64,000 bases of DNA from Candidatus Gastranaerophilales bacterium. Lineage in GTDB: Bacteria; Bacillota; Clostridia; Lachnospirales; Lachnospiraceae. The notes beneath the pieces were generated by a model. The model was not told the DNA's origin and ran no database searches. It saw only the letters and a program-made list of their open reading frames with translations. Both the position numbers and the translations under genes were made by a program. The DNA is taken from positions 1 to 64,000 of the forward strand of contig JAMPHU010000004.1 of NCBI GenBank assembly GCA_023663225.1, read 5' to 3'. Positions 26,269-35,685 of the stretch are shown here, one piece after another (position 1 is the first letter of the stretch; each line of letters begins with the position of its first letter).

Positions 26269-27873
26269 TCACCGATTGGAAGCCGCCGCAAATTTTTCAA
26301 GCTGCTCCTTGGCCTTTCCACTGTCCAAAATCTCTTCCGCCAGCTTCACGCCCTCCTGCATATCTCCTGCCTTGCCGCCCACATAGAGCGCGGCGGCCGC
26401 ATTTAACACCGCGGCGTTTCTCTTGGGCCCCTTTTCGCCTGCCAGTATGGCTCTGGTGATATCGGCATTTTCCTGAGGCGTGCCTCCTGTCAGCTCCGCC
26501 TTGCTGCAACGCTCCATTCCAAACTGCTCAGGGGAGATTGTATACACTTTAAATTTGCCGCAGTCGATCTCGCACACGCTGGTGGGGGCGCTGGCGGAAA
26601 TCTCGTCCAGACCGTCCTGTCCGTACACCACCATGCCACGCTTCACGCCCAAATTGGACAGTACATGGGCCATGGACTCCAAAATACTCTCATCGAACAC
26701 GCCCATCACCTGATAGGTCGGCCCCGCCGGATTGGCCAGCGGCCCAAGGATATTAAAGATCGTGCGAATACCCAACTCCTTGCGGATCGGCCCCACATAC
26801 TTCATAGCTGTGTGGTACTTCTGTGCAAAGAAAAAGCAAATTCCCGCCTCCTCCAGCACACGCTTATTCTGCTCCGGCGTCAGATCGATATTGACGCCCA
26901 AAGCTTCCAGACAGTCCGCCGCGCCGGATCTGGAACTTGCGGCGCGATTGCCGTGCTTTGCCACGGGAATCCCTGCTGCGGCAATGATCAGAGCTGCCGT
27001 GGTGGAAATATTAAAGGAGTTGGAGCCGTCGCCGCCGGTCCCCACGATCTCCAGCACATCCAGATCCGTGTCCAGCTTCAGGCCGTGACTGCGCATCTCC
27101 TCCGCCGAGCCGGTGATCTCCTCTATGGTCTCACCTTTCATGGAAAGCGCCGTCAAGTAGGCGCTCTTTTGGACATCGCTGGCCTTGCCGCTCATAATCT
27201 CATCCATGACCGCCTTTGCCATATCATAGCCGATGTTCTCATGCTTTGTCAATTTTACGATTGCTTCACTGATCATTTTCTTTTCCTCCGTTCCCTGATT
27301 CTTTTTTGTCTTTTTGATAAAATTTTCTATAATCTGTCTTCCCTCCGGGGTGAGCACGGACTCCGGATGAAACTGGACGCCGTACACCGGAAATCTCACA
27401 TGCTCCACCGCCATGACTTCCCCGTCTTTCGTCCGCGCCGTGACTTTAAGCTCAGCCGGAATACTGTCCGGATCCGCCGCCAGAGAATGATATCTCGCCA
27501 CGGTGATCTTATTCTCCATCCCCTCAAAGAGAACGCTCCCTGTATCCAGAACGGCCTCTGATTGTTTTCCATGCATCAATTCCTTCGCATAAGTGACCAC
27601 AGCGCCGAACACTTCACAGATCGCCTGATGTCCCAGACAAATGCCCAATATAGGAATCCGCCCCGCAAAATGCCGGATGACTTCCTCGCAGACCCCGGCG
27701 TCCGCGGGCCTTCCGGGGCCCGGCGACAAGATAATGTGCGAGGGCGCAAGCGCCTCGATCTCCTCCACCGTCAGCTCATCGTTGCGGATCACTTTGATAT
27801 CCGGCTCCACCGATCCCACCAACTGATAGACATTATAAGAAAAACTGTCATAATTATCGATCAATACTATCAT
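26269..27873 (-). CDS. trpGD: Fused anthranilate synthase glutaminase and anthranilate phosphoribosyltransferase
   Basis: 534 residues. The ATG at 27873 overlaps the trpE stop (ATGA) and starts [14 protein letters not shown]. Residues 1 to about 190 are the class I glutaminase: nucleophile Cys in [14 protein letters not shown], then [12 protein letters not shown] with the His-Glu pair. A Lys/Glu linker precedes the phosphoribosyltransferase domain (about 210-534), with [37 protein letters not shown] and [18 protein letters not shown]. The fusion supplies ammonia to TrpE and carries out the next step. This fusion is known in several bacterial lineages. Confidence 0.96.
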   Translation of the reverse strand: MIVLIDNYDSFSYNVYQLVGSVEPDIKVIRNDELTVEEIEALAPSHIILSPGPGRPADAGVCEEVIRHFAGRIPILGICLGHQAICEVFGAVVTYAKELMHGKQSEAVLDTGSVLFEGMENKITVARYHSLAADPDSIPAELKVTARTKDGEVMAVEHVRFPVYGVQFHPESVLTPEGRQIIENFIKKTKKNQGTEEKKMISEAIVKLTKHENIGYDMAKAVMDEIMSGKASDVQKSAYLTALSMKGETIEEITGSAEEMRSHGLKLDTDLDVLEIVGTGGDGSNSFNISTTAALIIAAAGIPVAKHGNRAASSRSGAADCLEALGVNIDLTPEQNKRVLEEAGICFFFAQKYHTAMKYVGPIRKELGIRTIFNILGPLANPAGPTYQVMGVFDESILESMAHVLSNLGVKRGMVVYGQDGLDEISASAPTSVCEIDCGKFKVYTISPEQFGMERCSKAELTGGTPQENADITRAILAGEKGPKRNAAVLNAAAALYVGGKAGDMQEGVKLAEEILDSGKAKEQLEKFAAASNR

Positions 27874-29345
27874 TCCAATCCCTCCTGTGCGATCCTGACT
27901 GCGTTTTTGACTGCCGCCGCTTTCTGCATGCACTCTCTGTACTCCTTCTCCGGCACGCTGTCCGCCACGATCCCCGCGCCGGAACGAATGAACACTTTGC
28001 CGTTTTTGGAAAAGGCCAGCCGGATGGCGATACAGGTATCCAGATCTCCGGTAAAGGAGAGATATCCGATCGCTCCCCCGTAAATGCCGCGCTTATTGTT
28101 TTCCAGCTCATTGATGATCTCACAGGCGCGCAGCTTCGGCGCCCCCGACAACGTCCCCGCGGGAAGAATCGCATCCACCGCATCCAGCGCGTCCCGATCC
28201 TCTCTGATACGGCCGCTCACAGTGGAACCGATATGCATCACATGAGAGTACCTTTCGATGGACATGTATTTTTCCACCTGCACCGTGCCGATGCGGCTGA
28301 TCTTGCCGATGTCATTCCGTCCCAGATCCACCAGCATGTTGTGTTCCGCGCGCTCCTTCTCATCCGCGAGAAGCTCCTTCTCCAAGGCCAAATCTTCCTC
28401 CTCTGTGACGCCCCTGGGCCTCGTGCCCGCCAGCGGGAACGTGTAAAGTTTCTCGCCCTCTAGCTTTACCAAGGTCTCGGGACTGGCTCCGGCGATCTCC
28501 CCGTCGCTTCCCGAAAAATAGAACATATAGGGGGACGGGTTGGTGGTGCGCAACGCCCTGTAGGCGTCCAGCAGGCTTCCCTCCATGGGCGCCTCCAGGC
28601 GGTTGGACAACACCACTTGAAAAATATCGCCCTCTCTGATATACGCCTTCGCGCGATTCACCATCTCGCAATATTCCGCCTCCTGAAACAGCGGAGTGAA
28701 CTCTCCTTTTATGGCAAGGGGCGACAGAGGAGCTTTCTCCCCGCCCCGCAGAAGCTGTTTCATGCTTTCCAGCTCCAGAAGAGCCTTGTTGTAATTTTTC
28801 TCCAAATCATCTGTCTTGATATTGGTGATCAGAAGAATCTTTTGCTTGTAATGGTCAAAGGCGATCACTCGATGGAACAACATCAAATTCACATCCTGAA
28901 ACCCTTCCTCATCCTTGGCATCCAGTTTTAACGTCGGCTCACTGTATTTGATATAGTCGTAGGAAAAATATCCGACCAGTCCGCCTGTAAAAGTGGGAAG
29001 TCCCGCAAGCTTCGGACTTTTGTTCTCCTCGATCACGCTGCGGATGACGCCCCGCACATCCTCCTTCACGGTTCTGGCGCTCATAGGCGACTTCACTGTG
29101 GTCTCCCCATTGTAACAGGTGATCTCCATCACGGGATCATATCCCAAAAAAGAGTATCTCCCCCAGCGTTTATCCGCCTCCGCGCTTTCCAACAAATACA
29201 CATGGCCGCTGACCTTCTGCAAAATGCGCAGCACCTCGATGGGTGTGGTGGTGTCCGCGTAAATCTCCGTGCTGACGGGGATCACGCCGTAAGCTCCCGA
29301 CGCGGCAATTTTGTTACATTCCTCCAATGTGGGTTGTATCCTCAA
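27870..29345 (-). CDS. trpE: Anthranilate synthase component I
   Basis: 491 residues from a TTG at 29345. AAGGAGGAGG lies about 6 nt before it, and the next residues [13 protein letters not shown] match TrpE N-termini. An ATG-led frame starting at 29462 would run into the T-box and is rejected. It makes anthranilate from chorismate. Visible: a regulatory domain with the [18 protein letters not shown] element tied to tryptophan feedback, [31 protein letters not shown], and [15 protein letters not shown] with the [10 protein letters not shown] block. First gene of the operon and translationally coupled to trpGD. Confidence 0.96.
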   Translation of the reverse strand: MRIQPTLEECNKIAASGAYGVIPVSTEIYADTTTPIEVLRILQKVSGHVYLLESAEADKRWGRYSFLGYDPVMEITCYNGETTVKSPMSARTVKEDVRGVIRSVIEENKSPKLAGLPTFTGGLVGYFSYDYIKYSEPTLKLDAKDEEGFQDVNLMLFHRVIAFDHYKQKILLITNIKTDDLEKNYNKALLELESMKQLLRGGEKAPLSPLAIKGEFTPLFQEAEYCEMVNRAKAYIREGDIFQVVLSNRLEAPMEGSLLDAYRALRTTNPSPYMFYFSGSDGEIAGASPETLVKLEGEKLYTFPLAGTRPRGVTEEEDLALEKELLADEKERAEHNMLVDLGRNDIGKISRIGTVQVEKYMSIERYSHVMHIGSTVSGRIREDRDALDAVDAILPAGTLSGAPKLRACEIINELENNKRGIYGGAIGYLSFTGDLDTCIAIRLAFSKNGKVFIRSGAGIVADSVPEKEYRECMQKAAAVKNAVRIAQEGLE

Positions 29346-29395
29346 CTTTATCCTCCTCCTTTTTGATAATCGCTTCCTCTGCACGGGCCTGGCAC

Positions 29396-29670
29396 ACAAA
29401 AAAACCGCCCTCGACAGATTTACTTCTGTCAAGGACGGGATGTAATCATCTCGCGGTGCCACCTTGCTTCACGCTCGCGCGCGCTCTTACAGGATACTAT
29501 CATATCCCAGACAACTGACGTATGCCCTCACGTCGCAGAATACTCGAATACTCTTTCCCTGCGCCCTCCGTGGTCCATTTGACAATCTGCTCTCCGACCT
29601 TTCTCAGCCTCCGGTCTCTCTGTAGGCGCATATACTGCCGTTATCTCCACATCTACGGTTTGCGTATTTG
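29396..29670 (-). promoter_or_regulatory. Tryptophan T-box riboswitch (leader of trpE)
   Basis: Read on the minus strand, the leader has a stem I region with GAGAGACCGG...GCTGAGA elements and a likely UGG specifier followed by ACC (about 29570). The conserved T-box AAGGTGGCACCGCGA is at 29452-29466. An intrinsic terminator follows (CCGTCCTTGACAG stem ending in GGGCGG and a T7 run, about 29398-29440). Uncharged tRNA-Trp would stabilise the antiterminator and switch on the whole trp operon. The exact specifier position is my reading, not a folded model. Confidence 0.9.
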
Positions 29671-29679
29671 ATTTTTTTA

Positions 29680-29708
29680 ATAATAACGCTGTGGAGCAAA
29701 GATGTCAA
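29680..29708 (-). promoter_or_regulatory. Promoter of the trp operon
   Basis: On the minus strand TTGACA (29703-29708), 17 bp, then TATTAT (29680-29685), a few bases before the T-box leader begins. Confidence 0.75.
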
Positions 29709-29744
29709 GTATCTTTTTGCAAAATTCTCAGCTTTGATAACCGT

Positions 29745-29930
29745 TCATCCATGGGATAATATGAACGCTGCTTTTTCTTTTTCCGTTAGTTCTATAACTT
29801 TTACGCCTTTTTCCTTTGCATACTGCATCAACCCTCTTAAGTCCAAGCAGACTTTGGGGCATTGGCTTAACAGTACCGGCTCTGACATATTCGCCAGACT
29901 TTCCCTATATCTCTTCATCTGTCCATTCAT
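29745..29930 (-). CDS. Small conserved-looking protein downstream of the GNAT gene
   Basis: 61 residues from the ATG at 29930, which has GGAGG 9 nt upstream; an ATG four codons later is the alternative. The sequence KVCLDLRGLMQYAKEKGVKV followed by ELTEKEKAAFI looks like a folded small protein and not chance coding. Its start lies inside the last codons of the GNAT-like gene, so the two were translationally coupled. Function unknown. I recall similar small proteins beside this acetyltransferase type but cannot verify that here. Confidence 0.55.
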   Translation of the reverse strand: MNGQMKRYRESLANMSEPVLLSQCPKVCLDLRGLMQYAKEKGVKVIELTEKEKAAFILSHG

Positions 29931-30335
29931 AATCATACACCTCCATAATTTCCTTTGCTGCCTGTTCGTCGATGGCAAACTGGTATGGGTGCAGGATGGC
30001 AATTACTTCCCCATGAAATGTATTGACATAATGCTCCAACAGTTTCTTGTCTGCAGCAAACCCGTACATATAACCGTCATAACCGTAGCTGACCGATTTC
30101 TGGGCAGCAATTGCAAACAGATGACCTCCTATACCGAGATATTTTACGGTATCTGTGAGCTGCTTATTGTTATCAGGACTGGCACACATCCAACTGATGT
30201 ATAGCGCCTGCATATCATCATTGCGGGTTACGGCGACCAATCCCTGAATATCCACAGTTCCTTCTACAACCAATGCATATCAGTCCGTGCATCCTTGAGA
30301 CAGGAGGTAAATTCATCAATTATAACATTTATCAT
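29905..30335 (-). pseudogene. GNAT-like acetyltransferase gene, internally deleted and frameshifted
   Basis: A good start (AAGAGG before ATG at 30335) opens MINVIIDEFTSCLKDARTD and then meets a TAG after about 23 codons. A different frame carries on from about 30280 with VEGTVDIQGLVAVTRNDD and the GNAT-like core (LYISWMCASPDNNKQLT, KYLGIGGHLFAIAAQKS, and the end YDYEWTDEEI). The joined product would lack about 45 residues expected between the two parts, so a deletion has shifted the frame. The C-terminal 122 residues alone are unlikely to be active. Confidence 0.65.
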
Positions 30336-30532
30336 GCAAACACCTCTTTTTATTTTCTATTTTATCACATAATCCCGTACTTATCTATGCAAATATCACA
30401 AAATTTTTATGCCAAAAATTTAATGGAGTTACGATCGTGTTTGTGGTAAGATAAGAACATTGAGAAGGGGCCTCTTAATATTTATCCTAAGAAAATGATA
30501 TTTAGTGATGAAGCATTTGTGGGGAGGTTTAT

Positions 30533-30982
30533 GTGTTGAAAAATTATAGATTACGTTTTGACCCTTGGAGTTTATTATTGTTTCTACTTATTATGATTCC
30601 TACCTTTATTTGGTTTGCCATTCCTGCGCCAAATGATATTTTAAGAGCAGATTCCGTTACGGAAACGCTGGATACCGCAGCTTCCATATGTCAAGTATTG
30701 ATGATTCTGATTCTATGTTTCTTTAGAAACTTAGAATGTAAAAAAATCGGTATTTCGCCCTTTACGATCGCTACAATCATTTGCTGTCTGCTGTATTTTG
30801 CAAGTTGGGCTGTTTATTATATTGGGACTGTAAATACAGTTGTTATATTGGGATTGACCATTCCGCCGTGTCTGGCATTTTTATTTTTTGCCATCGATAG
30901 AAAAAATAAAATGGCGATCATTCCCATTTTCATTTTTACCATTTGCCATACGATATATGGAATCGTCAATTACATTATTTGA
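30533..30982 (+). CDS. Four-helix membrane protein, function unknown
   Basis: 149 residues with about five hydrophobic segments: LLLFLLIMIPTFIWFAIPAP, ICQVLMILILCFF, a Cys-containing TIICCLLYFASWAVYYIG, VVILGLTIPPCLAFLFFAI and IIPIFIFTICHTIYGIV. Both loops and tail are short and basic. The start is GTG at 30533 or TTG at 30536, both behind GGGGAGG. I recognise no family with confidence. It is monocistronic, with a strong hairpin downstream. Confidence 0.7.
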   Translation: MLKNYRLRFDPWSLLLFLLIMIPTFIWFAIPAPNDILRADSVTETLDTAASICQVLMILILCFFRNLECKKIGISPFTIATIICCLLYFASWAVYYIGTVNTVVILGLTIPPCLAFLFFAIDRKNKMAIIPIFIFTICHTIYGIVNYII

Positions 30983-31013
30983 CCATTTTTATTCCCGCGA
31001 GGGGCAATACCCC

Positions 31014-31066
31014 GCTGCAAGCAACGCGTTTTAAATTCCATACCCCGTTGCTTGCAGCAGGATTAT
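31014..31066. terminator. Bidirectional hairpin between convergent genes
   Basis: GCTGCAAGCAACG and CGTTGCTTGCAGC form a perfect 13-bp stem between the membrane-protein gene and the MerR-type gene, which converge here. Confidence 0.55.
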
Positions 31067-31077
31067 TGACTGCCTAT

Positions 31078-31929
31078 CTAACTCAAATATGAAACGCCAT
31101 AATACTTTTTAATCGCATACGCAACATATTCCGAGCAGCCATTTCCAAATTGAGCATCTGTCGCTTCCGCCAATTTCGGAAATTCCAGATATTCTTTTGC
31201 CAAATCCAAAAGTATATTTCTTGCATTGTCAAGGCAGAACATTTTCTTATAATTCTCGGCAAGACGTTCAACTGCTTCTCTTCCTGCATTTTCATCTCCC
31301 GATTCTTTTGCTGCCATAAACTGCTTATAAATTTCAGAATTTTCATCCTGCTCCTGTTTCAGCTCCTCCTTATTTCCTGTTGACTGCATGATGGCTTCCA
31401 TTGCTTTTTCCTTCCCGCCATACCATTTAAATACATCTGCAAATGCCTGTTTGTTTGAAAACCCGGTTGCTAAATGCTCTCGATAATTTTCTATACTTCC
31501 ATATTTTTGCACCTGTTCTTCCAGTGATTCTTTTGTCATACATTCCATTGTATGGTCTACAATTTTCTTTACTTCCTCATCGTTAAATGCTTCAAAACTC
31601 ACTGTATTAACTCCTTTCATCACATCGGATATCAACTCAATAATCCCATTTAATCTGTTTCGCTTTTGCTCCAACAGATTCTTTTGCGTTAATAAGGTCT
31701 GTTCTCTGTCATAATTAGGATTATCCATGATTTTTTTAATATCTTCCAATGGAATCTCTAATTCTTTAAAGAACATAATTTCTTGTAACCACTCTAATGC
31801 TTTGTTGTCGTATAGGCGATAACCTGCGGCTGTTAATTCTGTCGGTTTTAACAAACCAATTTCATCATAATACCTTAACGCCCTGACGCTTATCCCAGTG
31901 ATCTTCGACACTTCTTTTACTGTCTTCAT
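31078..31929 (-). CDS. MerR-family regulator with TipAS antibiotic-recognition domain
   Basis: 283 residues. N-terminal MerR winged helix (MKTVKEVSKITGISVRALRYYDEIGLLKPTE, residues 1-70), a dimer coiled coil (about 75-115), then a C-terminal TipAS-type helical domain (about 140-280; KYGSIENYREHLATGFSNKQAF, FCLDNARNILLDLAKEYLEF). TipAS domains bind thiopeptides or other bulky hydrophobic compounds and switch on promoters with a long spacer. Just such a promoter lies upstream of this gene, which points to autoregulation. AAGGAGG precedes the ATG. No exporter gene is adjacent. Confidence 0.92.
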   Translation of the reverse strand: MKTVKEVSKITGISVRALRYYDEIGLLKPTELTAAGYRLYDNKALEWLQEIMFFKELEIPLEDIKKIMDNPNYDREQTLLTQKNLLEQKRNRLNGIIELISDVMKGVNTVSFEAFNDEEVKKIVDHTMECMTKESLEEQVQKYGSIENYREHLATGFSNKQAFADVFKWYGGKEKAMEAIMQSTGNKEELKQEQDENSEIYKQFMAAKESGDENAGREAVERLAENYKKMFCLDNARNILLDLAKEYLEFPKLAEATDAQFGNGCSEYVAYAIKKYYGVSYLS

Positions 31930-31950
31930 CGCTTCCTCCTTTCAAATTTT

Positions 31951-31981
31951 ATTCTAAACCGTTACGTTACGAGAGAGTCAA
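31951..31981 (-). promoter_or_regulatory. 19-bp-spacer promoter of the MerR-type gene
   Basis: On the minus strand TTGACT (31976-31981) and TAGAAT (31951-31956) are separated by 19 bp, the stretched spacing recognised by MerR-family activators. The spacer holds repeated CGTAA units. Confidence 0.6.
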
Positions 31982-31990
31982 TAGGTAATT

Positions 31991-32023
31991 CAAAAAAGCG
32001 GCAAAGATTTCTCCCTGCCGCTT
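31991..32023 (-). terminator. Intrinsic terminator of the His/Cys-repeat gene
   Basis: AAGCGGCA (32016-32023 on the minus strand) pairs with TGCCGCTT (31996-32003), followed by a T6 run on the minus strand. It sits about 35 nt after the stop codon of the secreted-protein gene. Confidence 0.75.
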
Positions 32024-32057
32024 CTACATCTGTTGATTGGAAATGCATTTATGCTTA

Positions 32058-32411
32058 CTAATGATGGCCGCCATGACCAGACCCATGATGACTCCCGCCG
32101 CTTTCTGCATGATGGCTGTGCTCGCCCGTCTGTGTACAGCCGGATACGCCGCAGGAATTGTGCGTATGGCTCCCCGTTTCTGTACATCCCGCTACGCTGC
32201 ATACCTCGTGGCTGTGCTCGCCGATCTGTTTACAGCCGTCAATTTCACAGAAATCCTGCTGATATACTGTCGTCTGCGGTGCGCTCTTAGCTTCCGCCAC
32301 CATGCTTTTATTCATTTGATATGCAGAAACTATGCTGCCTGATAACATGGCAATCACCACAAACGCAACAGCTAATATTGCTTTTTTCAATAGCGCTTTT
32401 TTCTTTTTCAT
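32058..32411 (-). CDS. Secreted or membrane-tethered His/Cys-repeat protein
   Basis: 117 residues from the ATG at 32411 (AAGGAGG, 6 nt). A basic Lys-rich start and a hydrophobic helix (ILAVAFVVIAMLSGSIVSA) form a signal peptide or anchor. The mature part has three tandem units of the pattern C-x3-GC-x3-G-x-H-x-H (EIDGCKQIGEHSHE, SVAGCTETGSHTHN, GVSGCTQTGEHSHH). It ends in a Gly/His-rich tail (HHGSGHGGHH). Metal binding (zinc, copper or nickel) outside the membrane is likely from residue content. No transporter is next to it. I do not recognise a named family. Confidence 0.75.
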   Translation of the reverse strand: MKKKKALLKKAILAVAFVVIAMLSGSIVSAYQMNKSMVAEAKSAPQTTVYQQDFCEIDGCKQIGEHSHEVCSVAGCTETGSHTHNSCGVSGCTQTGEHSHHAESGGSHHGSGHGGHH

Positions 32412-32489
32412 GTGCAACCTCCTTCTAAATAATGGTCTCACTTCCTAAAAAGTGTTTTCACTGTTATTTTCCAAAATTTCCATAAATAA

Positions 32490-32627
32490 TCATACATTTC
32501 CTGATATTCTGTACAACTCTACAAAAAAGTTATAAAATTGAATGTTCAAAATTTTGACTTTATAATCCTGATAAACTGTCATAAGTTCTAACCATGCTTT
32601 GCTATGCTCCTTGCTAAATTCAATCAT
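32490..32627 (-). CDS. Possible 45-residue small protein or gene remnant
   Basis: In the 700-nt gap upstream of the His/Cys-repeat gene, a short minus-strand frame opens with ATG at 32627, with GGAG 8 nt upstream. It encodes MIEFSKEHSKAWLELMTVYQ and ends at 32490. Just upstream, frames reading AIYHCRVAYKTIIQMSSE and similar are broken by stops. I think this is decayed coding DNA, and the rest of the gap (32628-33114) holds nothing I can support. Confidence 0.25.
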   Translation of the reverse strand: MIEFSKEHSKAWLELMTVYQDYKVKILNIQFYNFFVELYRISGNV

Positions 32628-33114
32628 TGTTTCGTCTCCGTTAAAAATTCCTTTTTATTCACTGCTCATCTGAATGATTGTTTTATATGCAACTCTACAA
32701 TGATAAATTGCCTCATTTCTGTTTGCCACGGACTCGACGTTCTGTAAAGTATGCCCTGCAATTTCAAAGGTATCGCCCAAATGATTCCTTCAGACCACAG
32801 ACACAGATAGATTCCCATTCATTTCACCTCTGAAATACAGATTCCTGTAGGAAATGGTACAAAGAAAAATAATTGCCAGACACCCTACCCCATGCTATGT
32901 TCTGCTGCTTTTTGTTCCATCCTGCCACCCCATCTACCCATACCATGCAGGCCACGCACACCAAAGGCAACACCCCGATCAAATGATAGCAGTATTGTGC
33001 TGCATCTCTGAAACAGGCAACTGTCGTATCCGTCGGCCACATTCACATTATAATGCATAATAGTACATTTCAAAACAACATGCAAGATATTTTCACTTCC
33101 CATCACCCTATAAG

Positions 33115-35274
33115 TCAGATTTTATGAAGCGGCGTCTTAAAACTTATATTTCTTGTGGTGGCTAATTTTTCAAATTGGATCACATAACTGGAAATATCCT
33201 CTCTGATTTCCACTATTTCACCTTTGCCAAATACGCTATGTTGAACCGTATCCCCCGCTTCTAACGTCGAGGAGGACGACATAAATCTTTTTTCATCATT
33301 TTGGATATAGTTATTACTGTCATGGACTAATTTCTCTTCCAATTCAACAATATAATTTAAATAGGCCTTTTCTGTGTTAAAAATAAATCTGGAAGGGTAT
33401 CGAAAAGAACCGTCATAGTTTATGCCTTCCGCATCGCTTAAAAACAAGGCGTTCTCAGCTCTCGTGTAAGCGACGTAAGCCAGCCTCCGTTCTTCTTCCA
33501 GTTTATCCTGCGTGTCAGCATGTTTTGTCGGGAAAATGCCTTCATTGAGTCCACACACAAAGACATACGGAAATTCCAGTCCTTTCGCCGTATGTATCGT
33601 CATCATTTTGACGGAATCCCGCTTTTCATCTTTGTCAGAATTTGTAAACAGCGCGATGCTCTGAATATATTCTTCGAGGGTATTTTCTTCGCCGGAAGTA
33701 GTTTCAAATTCAAAAATGGACTGCTTCAGCTCAGAGAGATTATCCAGCCGCTCCTGTTCCCCGCCTTGCCTTAACATGGCTTCATATCCGCTGTCATTCA
33801 AAATACCCGTTATCATACCGGAGACACGCATTTCCTTATAGTTTCCACGGTATTTTTCAACAACGCTTATGAAATTTTCCGCACCGGTGGCAGCAAATAA
33901 TTTATCTTCCAAATTCTCTTTTAAAGCATGATAAAGAGAACAATGATGCGCTTCCGCGTATTCTTTTAAGAATGAGATTCTTCTTTTCCCTATATTTCTT
34001 TTGGGTTCATTGACGACTCTCTGGAACGATAAATCGTCGGCATACAATATCATTCTCAAATAGGATATGGCATCTTTAATTTCTTTTCGCTTATAAAATT
34101 CTATCCCGCTATACAACACATATGGGATTTTCTCTTTTATAAACATTTCCTCAATGCTGCGCGATACAAAATGCGCCCTGTAAAGTATGGAAATGTCATT
34201 GTATCGATTCCCGCCGGAGATTAAAGTCTTTATTTGCGATACGAGCCATTCCGCCTCCGCTCTGGTGGTTTTAGCATGATTGAAAACGGTTGGAACATTT
34301 TTTCCTTTGACAGCGATCAAATCTTTATCCATACGCTTTTGATTCTTTTTGATCAGCGAATTGGCCGCATTGAGTATTTCCGGTGAGGAACGGTAATTTT
34401 TGTTCAGTAGGATCGTTTTGGTATCTTGATGGGTTTTATCAAAATCCAATATATACTCTACCTTTGCGCCTCTCCATGAATAAATTGTCTGGTCGGGATC
34501 TCCGACAATAAATAAATTTTTATGATATGCGCTCAAAACATCAGCCAGTTGATAATTTAACGCGCTGACATCCTGAAATTCGTCCACCATGATATACATC
34601 ATTCGCTCCTGCCATTTTTTTCGGATGTCCTCATTGGTTTCAAGTATATGAAGCGCAACCGTGATCAAATCGTCAAAGTCTAAACCGTAGCATTTCTTTT
34701 GCTCATACAGATATCCCAGATACACCTTTTTCTTAACATCTTCCTCATTTTCATAGGCTTTCTTCAATTTTTCCGTATCCAGATCGATCAGATGCGGTAA
34801 ATGATGGAAAATATTTTGTTTGTCCCTTGTAGTTTTCCTTTTTCTTATGTCTTCTCTTGCCATATTGAAAGTATAAGTTCTCGACTGAATACCGGAAGAT
34901 TCATATACCGTTTTTAAAATGGACTCCGCATCTTCCGAATCCAATACCATAAAATTCTGCGGATAATTGACCGCATGGATATCCTCTCTCAATAGTTGAA
35001 CGCAGAAACCGTGAAAAGTACAGACAAATCCGGTATCATTATCGCCGATCATGGAGCGGATTCTCTTTTTCATTTCATTCGCCGCTTTATTAGTAAAAGT
35101 GACACACAGGATATTTGCCGTTGACATACCCAGCTCATTTACCAAATATGCATATCGATGCGTCAATGCCTTCGTTTTTCCGGAACCGGCTCCGGCTATC
35201 ACTCTGACATAACCTTCTGTGGTGGTGACAGCGTCTAATTGCTCCTCATTCAGGTTTGATAAAATTTCATCCAT
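33115..35274 (-). CDS. UvrD/PcrA-like superfamily 1 DNA helicase
   Basis: 719 residues, close to PcrA length. Q-motif LNEEQLDAVTTTEG, Walker A AGAGSGKT (about 28-35), motif Ia VTFTNKAANEMKKRI, motif II (VDEFQDVSALNYQL) and motif III (VGDPDQTIYSWRGAKVEYI). Next come motif IV LNKNYRSSPEIL, motif V MTIHTAKGLEFPYVFVCG and motif VI RRLAYVAYTRAENALFLSD. The C-terminal tail (LEAGDTVQHSVFGKGEIVEI) is the small RNA-polymerase-interacting fold seen in PcrA. 3'-5' unwinding in repair is expected. It is somewhat divergent, so it may be a second copy and not the housekeeping pcrA. Monocistronic. Confidence 0.92.
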   Translation of the reverse strand: MDEILSNLNEEQLDAVTTTEGYVRVIAGAGSGKTKALTHRYAYLVNELGMSTANILCVTFTNKAANEMKKRIRSMIGDNDTGFVCTFHGFCVQLLREDIHAVNYPQNFMVLDSEDAESILKTVYESSGIQSRTYTFNMAREDIRKRKTTRDKQNIFHHLPHLIDLDTEKLKKAYENEEDVKKKVYLGYLYEQKKCYGLDFDDLITVALHILETNEDIRKKWQERMMYIMVDEFQDVSALNYQLADVLSAYHKNLFIVGDPDQTIYSWRGAKVEYILDFDKTHQDTKTILLNKNYRSSPEILNAANSLIKKNQKRMDKDLIAVKGKNVPTVFNHAKTTRAEAEWLVSQIKTLISGGNRYNDISILYRAHFVSRSIEEMFIKEKIPYVLYSGIEFYKRKEIKDAISYLRMILYADDLSFQRVVNEPKRNIGKRRISFLKEYAEAHHCSLYHALKENLEDKLFAATGAENFISVVEKYRGNYKEMRVSGMITGILNDSGYEAMLRQGGEQERLDNLSELKQSIFEFETTSGEENTLEEYIQSIALFTNSDKDEKRDSVKMMTIHTAKGLEFPYVFVCGLNEGIFPTKHADTQDKLEEERRLAYVAYTRAENALFLSDAEGINYDGSFRYPSRFIFNTEKAYLNYIVELEEKLVHDSNNYIQNDEKRFMSSSSTLEAGDTVQHSVFGKGEIVEIREDISSYVIQFEKLATTRNISFKTPLHKI

Positions 35275-35369
35275 ATTGATTCTCCAATCCTCACAGTTAT
35301 CTATTTTCTGTATCCTACACTATTAATCTCTTTATTGCAAGTAAACCCTCAGTTTAAATCATATTTTTT

Positions 35370-35580
35370 CGTAACAGCTCAGCCTTTTTAGGTCGTTGCA
35401 AGTGTCATTGTGCGGATGATATATTCCAACGCAGACACGCTTTCGCTGCACCTCGCTCGTAGCGGTACATAAGATGCCAAAGTACGGCATCCATAGTCAA
35501 CGTAGTTGACTATTAGTACCGACGGCTCGCTAGCGTCTGCTTTGGAATATATCATCCGCACAATTCGGACTACAACAATC
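35370..35580 (-). repeat. Palindromic repeat family A, copy A2
   Basis: Left end CGTAACAGCTCAGCC, then ATTGTGCGGATGATATA and the inverse at the right end. On the minus strand the core reads GATGCC-GTACTTT-GGCATC, with an additional ATAGTCAAC/GTTGACTAT hairpin (also present in changed form in A1) and the GC-GAAA-GC element. It lies in the 744-nt gap upstream of the first DUF4062 gene. Confidence 0.75.
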
Positions 35581-35685
35581 GCTAAAAACTATCTGACATG
35601 CCAGTTACTTACCCTGCTGGAGATCAGCAACCGACAATGTCGAATGGTTTTACCAGATGTTGAAATCCGAATTGTACAGAAGGGA

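Noticed and set aside
32650-32800. Two overlapping minus-strand reading frames with protein-like sequence
   Set aside because: Both are interrupted by stops and lack consistent starts; treated as decayed coding sequence.
32854-33060. 68-codon plus-strand frame
   Set aside because: No ribosome site, odd composition and no similarity I recognise.
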